From OMOG01 sp041485845 (lineage in GTDB: Bacteria; Acidobacteriota; Terriglobia; Bryobacterales; Bryobacteraceae): 9,981 nucleotides of DNA. The position numbers and the translations under genes were made by a program. The DNA lies in assembly GCA_041485845.1 (NCBI GenBank), contig JBGPKH010000314.1, positions 1 to 9,981 of the forward strand, given 5' to 3'. The notes under the pieces were generated by a model. It saw only the letters and a list, made by a program, of their open reading frames with translations. It ran no database searches and was not told where the DNA came from. Shown piece by piece: positions 1 to 7,600 of this stretch (position 1 is the first letter of the stretch; each line of letters opens with the position of its first letter).

Positions 1-2151
1 AAAGACCCCTTCAACGGCAACGCTCCCTTCCCCGGCAACATCATTCCCTCGAACCGCATCTCGCCCGTGGTGCTCAAGTTGCAGCAGTACTACCCGGCGA
101 CCAACCTGCCGGGCCTGGCGAGCAATTACTCGGTGCCCGTGCCGACCACTATCTCGACCAACCAGACCGTGGACCGCATCGACCAGAATATCGGCGACAA
201 GATCCGGCTGTACGCGCGCGCGCACTACCAGGATCAGGCTGTGTTCGGCGGCAGCGCGATCCCGGTCAACGCCAGCACCACACCGGTGACCACCACGAAC
301 TACACCCTGGGCTACACCCACACGCTGACGCCGAACCTGGTGAACGATTTGAGGGTGGGCCGGTATTTCCTGGACACTGCGACGCTCAACTTCTTCGCAA
401 CCAGCAACCAGCCCAGCGCCGGCACGAATCTGGGGATCCCTAACTACAACGGAGACACCGCGTACAACAACCCCGGAATCCCGGACTTCGGCATCACCGG
501 CTTTAATGGATTCGGCAATGGCGGCACCAACTGGTACCAGAACGACAGCACGGTGCAACTCTCCGAGCAGATCAGTTGGAGCCACGGTTCGCACAACATC
601 ATGGCGGGAGCGGAGTTCCGCAGGCTGGCAACCGGCCGGGCCGCCGTTAACAGCGCGCGCGGCACGTTCAGCTTCAACGGAGTTCTGTCCGGTTATGCGC
701 CGGCCGATTTCATGCTCGGAACGCCGTCGTCCTTCGCCACACCGGGGCCGGAAATCCGCGGGCGCACGGCGGAATGGCGCGACGGCTTCTTCGTGCTCGA
801 CAAATGGCAGATCTCTCGCAAACTGACCTTAAACTACGGGCTCCGCTACGAGCTGCCTACCGTCCCCTACACCATCAACGGCGTCGCCAGCGAGTTGAAT
901 CCCACCCAGACCGCCCTGGTGGTCGCTACGCCCGGCTTCCGCTTTATCGCTCCCAACCATAACGACTGGGCGCCGCGCGTAGGCTTCGCCTATCGCTTCA
1001 ACGAGAAGACCGTGTTCCGGGGCGGCGGCGGCATCTATTACAATCCCAACCAGACGAACAGTTACACGTTCCTGAACACCAACCCGCCGTTCGCCACGAT
1101 CTTTCAATGCACATGGTCCTCGGGTCTCCCGGCGGTCAGTTTGTCCAACCCCTTTGGCGTCCCGGCCGCGTGCCCGTCGGGTCCCACCGGCGGCCTGATC
1201 GTCACCAACCCCTGGCGCCAGCCTACACCCCGCATGAATCAGTGGAGCGCCGGCCTGGAGCGCCAGCTCTGGGGCGGGGGCGGCATCGAGCTGCAATACC
1301 TCGGCTCGCATTCCTATCACCTCGACCGCAGTTACTACAACAACACGCCTTATCCCGGGCCGGGGCCCGTCAACTCGCGGCGGCCGAATCCGTTGTTTGG
1401 TCCCATCCGCACCATCAACAACGACGAGATCGCCAACTACGAAAGCATGAGCGTGATCTACAGGCAGCGCCTGTCGCACGGGTTGCAAGTGCTGGCCAAC
1501 TACACCTGGTCGCACACGCTGGATGTTTCCACGGATTCCAACGGAGGAGGCACTCCCATGAATCCGTATTGGTGGAAAGCCGACTACGGCAATTCCAACT
1601 GGGACCTCCGCCACCGTTTCGTCGCCAGCTTCGTCTACGAGATTCCGTTCTTCGCGGCCTCCAGTCCGGTGTTGAAGGGCGTATTCGCCAAGTGGCAGGG
1701 CAACGGCATCATCACGATCCAGTCCGGCTTCCCGTTCAACGTCTCGACGTCCACCGACACGGCGAATACCGCCGCCAGCGGCACCTACCGGCCGAACCTG
1801 GTTCACGCGCCCAGCGACAACTGCGGTCGCGGCCACCTGGTGGGATGCATCGACGCCACCGCTTTCACGGTGCAGGATCTGTATCCCATTACAGCGGGCG
1901 CCTACGCTTACGGGAGTGCGGGCCGCAACCTGCTGCACGGTCCGGGTTCGGAGACGTTCAATCTCTCTTTGTTCAAGAGTTTTCCGATTAAGGAGCGGCT
2001 GAAGTTCCAACTTCGCTTCGAGACGTTTGCCGTGTTCAACCACGCCAACTTCAGCAATCCGTCCGCGACGCTGGGCACTTCCTCGTTCGGTAACATCACC
2101 GGCGCCAGCGGCGCCCGCATCATACAGTTGGGGGCCAAGCTGCAATTCTAG
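1..2151 (+). CDS. Oar-like TonB-dependent receptor, C-terminal part (5' end outside window)
   Basis: The reading frame is open from base 1, so the GTG codons at 67 and 70 are internal and not starts. The visible 716 residues are most of an outer-membrane beta-barrel of the Oar-like TonB-dependent receptor family. Evidence is the FPGNIIPSNRIS motif at residues 10-21, which aligns with FPGNIIPKNKIS in the complete receptor at 4669-8247; the barrel motif DKWQISRKLTLNYGLRYE at about residues 267-284; many alternating aromatic strands; and a C-terminal phenylalanine (LGAKLQF), the usual barrel-assembly signal. By comparison with the second receptor about 370 N-terminal residues are missing (signal peptide, carboxypeptidase-regulatory-like domain, plug), giving an estimated total near 1,090 aa. 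Cysteine pairs occur near residues 372/389 and 609/617. It would import a large ligand into the periplasm using TonB energy; the substrate cannot be told. It converges on the next gene. Family call is strong, substrate unknown. Confidence 0.92.
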   Translation, partial: KDPFNGNAPFPGNIIPSNRISPVVLKLQQYYPATNLPGLASNYSVPVPTTISTNQTVDRIDQNIGDKIRLYARAHYQDQAVFGGSAIPVNASTTPVTTTNYTLGYTHTLTPNLVNDLRVGRYFLDTATLNFFATSNQPSAGTNLGIPNYNGDTAYNNPGIPDFGITGFNGFGNGGTNWYQNDSTVQLSEQISWSHGSHNIMAGAEFRRLATGRAAVNSARGTFSFNGVLSGYAPADFMLGTPSSFATPGPEIRGRTAEWRDGFFVLDKWQISRKLTLNYGLRYELPTVPYTINGVASELNPTQTALVVATPGFRFIAPNHNDWAPRVGFAYRFNEKTVFRGGGGIYYNPNQTNSYTFLNTNPPFATIFQCTWSSGLPAVSLSNPFGVPAACPSGPTGGLIVTNPWRQPTPRMNQWSAGLERQLWGGGGIELQYLGSHSYHLDRSYYNNTPYPGPGPVNSRRPNPLFGPIRTINNDEIANYESMSVIYRQRLSHGLQVLANYTWSHTLDVSTDSNGGGTPMNPYWWKADYGNSNWDLRHRFVASFVYEIPFFAASSPVLKGVFAKWQGNGIITIQSGFPFNVSTSTDTANTAASGTYRPNLVHAPSDNCGRGHLVGCIDATAFTVQDLYPITAGAYAYGSAGRNLLHGPGSETFNLSLFKSFPIKERLKFQLRFETFAVFNHANFSNPSATLGTSSFGNITGASGARIIQLGAKLQF

Positions 2152-2161
2152 TAAGACATAA

Positions 2162-2189
2162 GACAGACGATCGGTTTTTGTCGTCTGTC
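2162..2189. terminator. Hairpin 1 at the convergent gene junction
   Basis: A perfect 9-bp inverted repeat, GACAGACGA (2162-2170) and TCGTCTGTC (2181-2189), encloses a 10-nt loop that contains five T residues. It starts 11 bases after the stop codon of the + strand receptor gene, and TTTT follows at 2193-2196 after a three-base gap. Position and structure suit a transcription terminator for that gene, but the U-tract is short and not directly attached, so the function is inferred. Its arms are related to those of hairpin 2. Confidence 0.55.
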
Positions 2190-2206
2190 AGGTTTTGCCC
2201 AGGCGT

Positions 2207-2234
2207 GACAGACCACGAAAGGCGATGGTCTGTC
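2207..2234. terminator. Hairpin 2, abutting the epimerase stop codon
   Basis: A second perfect 9-bp inverted repeat, GACAGACCA (2207-2215) and TGGTCTGTC (2226-2234), encloses a 10-nt loop. Its right arm touches the stop codon (2235-2237) of the - strand epimerase gene, so the structure lies immediately 3' of that gene. No U-tract follows it on the - strand. The arms share GACAGAC/GTCTGTC with hairpin 1, with the same stem and loop lengths. It may terminate or stabilise the epimerase message, or be a copy of a dispersed palindromic repeat. Confidence 0.5.
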
Positions 2235-3320
2235 CTACGTCAATCCGAGCCCCGCCTTTCGCGGCAGGATCAGCTTTCCTTTTTCTACGCGAACCCCGCG
2301 GAACGGATCGTTGCTGATGAGCAGATTGCCGTCCAGATCCGCATAGTCGACCAGCGGAGAGAGGTGCGCCGCGGCGGTCACCGTGACCGAACTCGAAATC
2401 ATGCAGCCGAGCATGGTGCGCATCCCCAGCGCCTTGGCGATCTGGATCATGCGGAAGGCTTCCAGCATGCCGCCGCTCTTATCCAGCTTGACGTTGATTC
2501 CGTCGAACGCCTCTTTCAGCTTGGGTATGTCGGCAGCCCGCTGGCAGGCCTCGTCGGCGATGATCGGGATGTGCACGCGGCTGCGAATCCAACGCTGCTC
2601 CTCGATCATTTCCGCCGGCAGGGGCTGCTCGATAAACTCGACGCCCTGCTTCTCCAGCCAGTTGATTTTTCGAACGGCTTCTTCCTTATCCTTCCAGCCC
2701 TCGTTGGCATCCACGCGCAACGGCTTGCCGGTCACGCTGCGCACGGCTTCGATCGTCGGTTCGTCGGTCGCCAGCCCCACCTTCACCTTCAGGACCGGGT
2801 ATTCGGCGGCCTCTCTGGTTTTCTGTTTGGTGATTTCCGGTGTATCGATCCCGATGGAGAACGTGGTGAGCGGAGCGTCCTTAGGGTCGAGTCCGAAATA
2901 CGTGTAGAGCGGGATTCCCAGCTTCTGCCCCACCCAGTCCATCAGCGCGATGTCGATGGCCGCCTTGCGGGCCCACTCGCCCGGCACCCGCTTGAATACC
3001 TCGGACATCACCTTCGCGAACTGCATGGGGTCGCCGGACAGCAGCAGGTCGCGCACCGATTCCACGGCCTTGCGCGCGCCCTCCGCATCTTCGTGATAGC
3101 GCACGATGGGAGCGCCTTCGCCGTGTCCCGTGATGCCGTCGCGGGTGTAAGCGAGGTGCAGCGTATCGCGGTACTGGCTGGACGACATCGTCGTGGTCCA
3201 GGTGTGCTGCAAGTTCAGCCGCACGATCTTCGTGGCCAGGTTCGGTGGGGAGGCGGGCGCACCTAAAGCAACCGCGGCCGGTCCCGCGGCGGCCGCCTTC
3301 ACGAAGCTCCTGCGATTCAC
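2235..3320 (-). CDS. Dipeptide epimerase (enolase superfamily), Tat-exported
   Basis: A 361-aa member of the muconate-lactonizing subgroup of the enolase superfamily, best matched to L-Ala-D/L-Glu-type dipeptide epimerases, which invert the second residue of a dipeptide by Mg2+-assisted proton transfer. Visible residues are the KxK catalytic motif (K178, K180), three metal ligands D204 (VDAN), E231 (IEQP) and D256 (ADE), the opposite base K278 (NVKLD), and a DxD motif at D328/D330 (ADLDG), which in this family binds the dipeptide amino end. The N-terminus NRRSFVKA followed by a hydrophobic alanine-rich stretch to about residue 23 is a Tat signal, so the folded enzyme should be periplasmic; most described relatives are cytoplasmic. 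The start is GTG at 3320: an in-frame stop lies at 3363-3365 with no ATG, GTG or TTG between, and a later start would lose the twin arginines. There is no well-placed Shine-Dalgarno. N-succinylamino acid racemase is an alternative but fits the DxD motif less well. Confidence 0.9.
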   Translation of the reverse strand: MNRRSFVKAAAAGPAAVALGAPASPPNLATKIVRLNLQHTWTTTMSSSQYRDTLHLAYTRDGITGHGEGAPIVRYHEDAEGARKAVESVRDLLLSGDPMQFAKVMSEVFKRVPGEWARKAAIDIALMDWVGQKLGIPLYTYFGLDPKDAPLTTFSIGIDTPEITKQKTREAAEYPVLKVKVGLATDEPTIEAVRSVTGKPLRVDANEGWKDKEEAVRKINWLEKQGVEFIEQPLPAEMIEEQRWIRSRVHIPIIADEACQRAADIPKLKEAFDGINVKLDKSGGMLEAFRMIQIAKALGMRTMLGCMISSSVTVTAAAHLSPLVDYADLDGNLLISNDPFRGVRVEKGKLILPRKAGLGLT

Positions 3321-3599
3321 ATCTCTTAGCGTACCGCACGGGCCTAGGCGACAAGGCAGAATCTATTGATCCGCAAGACCCTCGCGACGCCGGAACCGAT
3401 CGGTGCTCGGCAGGGCGTTCTCAGGAGGGATTCCCCTGCCGTGGACGTCTCTCGCCCCTCTGTCAGGCTGAAACGTCGTCGCAATCGTCGTGGAGGCCGG
3501 CAAACGAAGGAGGGTTGGTGGCATCGGCGTATCCCCACAGTCGGGATGCACCTGGGCCGTCAGCCACTCCAGCGGGCGCCCGCTGCCCTCCATTCCCGT
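3321..3599. other. Intergenic stretch between the VOC gene and the epimerase gene
   Basis: These 279 bp hold no gene I can support. Short open frames on both strands (for example 3363-3593 on the - strand) have no recognisable domain and no Shine-Dalgarno. The stretch contains a perfect 16-bp palindrome at 3570-3585 and, next to the epimerase start, a weak possible promoter. No terminator with a U-tract is seen after the VOC stop codon. Read-through from the VOC gene is therefore possible, and an own promoter for the epimerase is equally possible. Confidence 0.6.
3328..3354 (-). promoter_or_regulatory. Weak candidate promoter for the epimerase gene, possibly leaderless
   Basis: On the - strand TACGCT (3333-3328) fits the TAnnnT core of a -10 box and lies 7 nt before the GTG start, which would put the transcript start at or next to the start codon. 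A poor -35, TTGTCG (3354-3349), lies 15 nt upstream of it. A leaderless message would agree with the missing Shine-Dalgarno. Both boxes are weak, so this is only a candidate. Confidence 0.25.
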
Positions 3600-4568
3600 T
3601 CATTTCCGATAGTTCCAAAGCAGTTCGATCTCGGCCCCGCCGATCGCGTGCGTGTCCTGGTATGCGAACCGGCCGTAGCCAGCCTGATCGCGCTCGCCCC
3701 ACGCGCCGGATTGCGAAGTGGGGAAACCAGCCTTGGACCACTCGCTCTTCTCCTGCTCAATATCCGTCACGTTGAAGGCGATGTGGTGCAGGCCTTCCCC
3801 ATGCTTGGCCATGTGATCCAGGTAGGTCGTCGGACCCTTGGTAGGCTGGATCCACTCGTACACCACATTCCCGTGCCGCTGCCACCCCAGGATCGCATCG
3901 AACTGTCCCGGTTGGCCGTGATAGCGGAGGTCCCAAAGCGGAGGATGTGTGAATGACATCTCCGGAAAACCAAGTCGCGCCCAGTATTTCGAGACCCTGT
4001 CCAGGTCGCGAGCTACAAGCGCATATTGCGCGACTTTTTTTGCATTTGGCCTGGCTTCAGGAGCGCCGTGCAAACCGGCCTGCGGCCCCTCGGGACCGCA
4101 GATTAACCCGGGAACATATTTGCCCTCTTCCTCGGTGTCGAACAGCGTGTACCTGCCCTCCCCGCCAAGGTTGCGGGATGCCAGAATGGCGACGCCCGCC
4201 TTCCTCATGCGCGCCACCTCCTGCTCCATCGCTGCCATCGATGGGGCCCGGTGGATGAGAGCCATCACTCCCTGTCCGTGCTTCTTCCGATATAGGGCGA
4301 ACACGCTCTTGTCATCGAGCGGCTGAATGAAATCGACAATGATATTGCCGAGGCGAGCAACGGTCCATTTCACACCCTCGCCGGCTTCCGGCTTCGCTCC
4401 GATTTCGATGATGCCCAGCTTTTGCCAGCCGGCGACGGTGCGGTCGATATCATCAACGGCCCAGAAGACGCGGTCTACGCCCTTATAGAAATCGGGCAAA
4501 TCGGCGGAGGCTGCCAGTGCGGCCCAGAGCAGCGGGAACAGGACGGCCCTGCAAATCATATGAGGCAT
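3600..4568 (-). CDS. Secreted tandem VOC-domain (glyoxalase-like) protein
   Basis: A 322-aa protein with two vicinal-oxygen-chelate domains, the fold of glyoxalase I, methylmalonyl-CoA epimerase and extradiol dioxygenases. A signal peptide is visible (hydrophobic residues 8-20, AASA cleavage site near residue 22). Domain 1 spans about 30-160 and domain 2 about 178-320. They align: IQP at 81-83 and 240-242, KHGQG at 96-100 and KHGEG at 255-259, KAG at 123-125 and 279-281. Domain 2 most resembles the methylmalonyl-CoA epimerase type (HGEGLHHIAF). The first metal-ligand histidine of such domains appears replaced by R33 and Q181, and domain 1 lacks the HH pair (M102, A103), so metal binding is doubtful and the enzyme activity unknown. 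The start is ATG 4568, with AAAGG ending 11 nt upstream; Met4 is possible. It lies 100 bp downstream of the receptor gene on the same strand, with no promoter recognised between. The family is sure, the function is not. Confidence 0.85.
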   Translation of the reverse strand: MPHMICRAVLFPLLWAALAASADLPDFYKGVDRVFWAVDDIDRTVAGWQKLGIIEIGAKPEAGEGVKWTVARLGNIIVDFIQPLDDKSVFALYRKKHGQGVMALIHRAPSMAAMEQEVARMRKAGVAILASRNLGGEGRYTLFDTEEEGKYVPGLICGPEGPQAGLHGAPEARPNAKKVAQYALVARDLDRVSKYWARLGFPEMSFTHPPLWDLRYHGQPGQFDAILGWQRHGNVVYEWIQPTKGPTTYLDHMAKHGEGLHHIAFNVTDIEQEKSEWSKAGFPTSQSGAWGERDQAGYGRFAYQDTHAIGGAEIELLWNYRK

Positions 4569-4598
4569 TTAATAGTCTGCCTTTTTTTCAGCGGCACC

Positions 4599-4634
4599 GC
4601 GCGGCAGGTGACCAAACCCGATCGTCTGCCGCGC
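4599..4634. repeat. Inverted repeat between the receptor and VOC genes
   Basis: A perfect 9-bp inverted repeat, GCGCGGCAG (4599-4607) and CTGCCGCGC (4626-4634), with an 18-nt loop, lies in the 100-bp gap. On the - strand, the direction of both neighbours, it is followed by an A-rich run and not by a U-tract, so it is not a standard intrinsic terminator. It could stabilise the 3' end of the long receptor message or attenuate read-through into the VOC gene. Confidence 0.45.
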
Positions 4635-4668
4635 CCGGAGTGAGACCCGTTCTGCATGCCGTATGATC

Positions 4669-7600
4669 CTAGAAATCCGCGCGGATGCCGAACTGGATCT
4701 TGCGCGGGTTGTTCGACACGCCGCTGATCTGACCGAACAGCGGGCTTGCCGGATTCGTGGTGATGCCCGTGAACCGATGGCGGTTCAGCAGGTTGAGGAA
4801 CTCCGCGCGGAACTGCACGCGCATGCCCTCGCGAGGCACGAAATTCTTTTGCAGGGATACGTCTTCCGAATAATTCGCGAAGTTGCGCAGTTGCGACACT
4901 AGCCGCGGCGCGTTGCCGCGCGCGTAGCGATCGAAGGTTACCGGGTTCACGATGGCGGAAGTCAGGATGTACTTCTTGTCGGCACGCGAGGTCGAGATGT
5001 CGCTCATGTCGAAGCTCGCGATATTGAAGCTGGGGTTCACCAGCGATCCGCCGCCCGGGTTAATGAGGAACGGGCGGTTCGTGGCGAAATTCGAGTTGGG
5101 CGTACCGGTGGCGCTGAAGCCGATGGGTGTGCCACTCGAATAGTTCCCGATGTACTGGAGCGTCCAGCCGCCGAGGGCGAAATCCAGCCCGCGCGGAATC
5201 TGGTCGCCGAATCGGCGGCCCCGGCCGAGGGGAAGCTCGTAGCTGGCGCCGATCTTCACCACGTGCTTCTGATCGAACTCCAGCACGGATTTTTCCAGCT
5301 TGAGGTTGTTGTAGTCCAACGGCCTGCCGGAGTTCATGCCCCACGTATCGCCGAACGAGGAGCTGATGTTGCCGAGGTTCTTGGAAAGAGTGTAGTTCGA
5401 CAGGAGCTGAAGACCCTTGGAGAACCGTTTATTGAGTTGGATCTGCAGCGCCTGGTAGTTGCTGAAGCCGAGCGGCGCGTTCCAGGCGTACAGATCGCTC
5501 CAATAAATCACGGTCGGGTACGGCATCAGGGTCTGATACACCTGGATGTAGTCGCCCTGGTTGCCGTACGGATACCTGGCTCCCATGGCGGCCGCCGCCG
5601 CGGGAATGGAAGCCTGGTTGTTCACCCAGGTCCCGAGCGTGTCCCCGAGCTTCAGCGTGCTCGCCGGAATCTGGTTCATCTTCTTCAGCTCGTTTCCGTC
5701 CAGACCGGTGCTCTTGGTTCCGATATATCCGATGTCCAGCACGAAGTCTCGGCCGAAATCCCGCTGGATGTTGAAGTTCCATTGCTGCGTGTAGCCCACG
5801 CGCCCGCCGTCGGGGTCCCAGCTCACCGGGCCCCAGATGGAGTAGGCCGCCGAGGGATCGAGCGCCGCCGTTTTCACCACTCCGTTGTACCCGCTGTCCC
5901 AGTTGAACGCGGGTGTGTTCGGCGCCGGCGCATTGACGGTATTGGTCGCCGTGAACCCGAGTTTGTTGCCCCAGGGCACGCCGGACCAGCCGTTCGGAAT
6001 GCGGGGCCCGTAGAAGATTCCGTAACCGCCGCGCACGGTCATCTTGGTGTGCTCAGGAAGTTGATAGGCGAAGCCCAGGCGCGGGCCCCACCCGCAGTTC
6101 AGGCAATTGGCGTAGAAGTTCCGCCGCCCGTTCCGCCCCGGACCAGTCCCCGCAAATTCGATAGCGCCCAAAACGTTGTATTTCGGATCCATGAGCGCCG
6201 GGTTGAAGTTGTGCAGCCGGTCATATTTTTCGGTGCCTTGCGGCTGGTAGTCCCAGCGCAGACCGATGTTCAGTGTCAGGCGCGAGTTGACCTTCCAGTC
6301 GTCCTGTGCAAACACGCCATAGGCCGGGAACTGCGAGCCCACGGGCGTGTCGACCGTGACGCTGGCGCTCGACACCTGGCCCATCAGCATGCTGGCGAAT
6401 CCGATACCGGTCTGGTTGAAGTTGGGCTGGCCCGTAACGGCCGATGAGAAGGTGAACTGGCCCGGTCCGGCGCCGTTACGCCAATTCAGGCCGTTCCAGC
6501 GGTAATCGAAACCGAACTTCAGCGAGTGTTTGCCGCGGATCCAACTCAACGTATCGACGATCTCGTAGGCCGTCCCCGCACCGACGTCGTTGGCTTGATA
6601 GCCCAGGTTGGGGAAGCTGACACGGTCACCACCGAGGCCGGTGATCTCCGGATAGTTGTACCCCGCAATGCCCTTGAGTCCCAGCGCTTGCGCACCATTC
6701 TCGCCAACGTGCTTCGAGGTGCTGGGATTGATTTGGCGGCCGAATCCGATCAGAGCGTGGTTCAACAGCGTCGGCGAGATGGTCCAGTCCTCCGCCAGGC
6801 GGCCGTAGTGGGACGACACCCATTGCAGCCGCGCGCGCGAAAGCGGTCCGCCGTTGGGATCGTTGAAATCCCACACGCCGCCTTGATCGAGCAGCGTGCG
6901 GGGCCGGTCCACGAACACGAAGGAGCCGGACAGGCGGTGCATCGACGAGATCATGTAATCGGATTTCATCGAGAACTGCGTCTGGTCGAATCCAGCCTGG
7001 TTAGCGATCGGGAAGAAGGCGTTGTTCACCAGCGCGAACTGCCCGTCGGCCCCTTTCACCTGGGGCGCGTAGTGTTCCTGCATGATCTTCGCCAGGCTCT
7101 GCGATACCGTGGAAATCTTGTTCTTGGGGATGATGTTGCCAGGGAACATGGTGCGCACCTGGTTGCCGGCCACCGTCTGGCTGGTTCCCGGATCGTAGAT
7201 GGCGCCGCGATAGACGGTATTGCCCAGCGCGTCCTTGCCCAGCGATTCGCTCGTCAGGTAACGGCTGAAATCGCCGTTCCACCATTCGGGCAGCGGCACC
7301 GTTACCGTCGGGGATCCGCCTCCGGCATAGCTCTCTTTGTATTTTTCATAAGCTGCGTAGAAGAACCACTTGTCCTTAAACGTCTTCAGCTTCGGAATAC
7401 CCACCGGTCCGCCCAGGCTCAGCGCCCAGTCGTCGCGGCGATCGCGCAGGCGCGGCCGTGCAAAGTAGTTGTTGGCAAAGGTATTGGCGTCGAAGCTTTC
7501 GTTGTGCCATTCCAGCATGCCGCTGCCGTGATAGCTGTTGGTGCCGGATTTCAAAACGAAGTTGAACACGCCCCCGGATGTGCGCGTGTATTCCGCGCTC

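Noticed and set aside
829..2145. - strand open frame (438 codons) over the first receptor
   Set aside because: Antisense to a convincing beta-barrel sequence; the product is Arg/Val/Gly-rich with no family features.
2178..3266. + strand open frame (362 codons) over the epimerase gene
   Set aside because: Antisense to an enzyme with a complete set of active-site motifs; the + product has no domain and would start inside the hairpin region.
3363..3593. Small - strand open frame (76 codons) between the VOC and epimerase genes
   Set aside because: Its ATG comes 6 bases after the VOC stop codon, but there is no Shine-Dalgarno, no recognisable domain, and overlapping frames are equally open.
4618..4628. 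11-base match (CAGACGATCGG) between hairpin 1 at 2164-2174 and the - strand in the receptor-VOC gap
   Set aside because: About twenty 11-base matches are expected by chance among all position pairs in 10 kb, and the surrounding sequence does not extend the similarity.
5263..6447. Long + strand open frame (394 codons) inside the receptor gene
   Set aside because: It lies wholly antisense to a clearly coding receptor. Its product is rich in Arg, Val, His and Ala with no domain, as expected from a high-GC antisense shadow.
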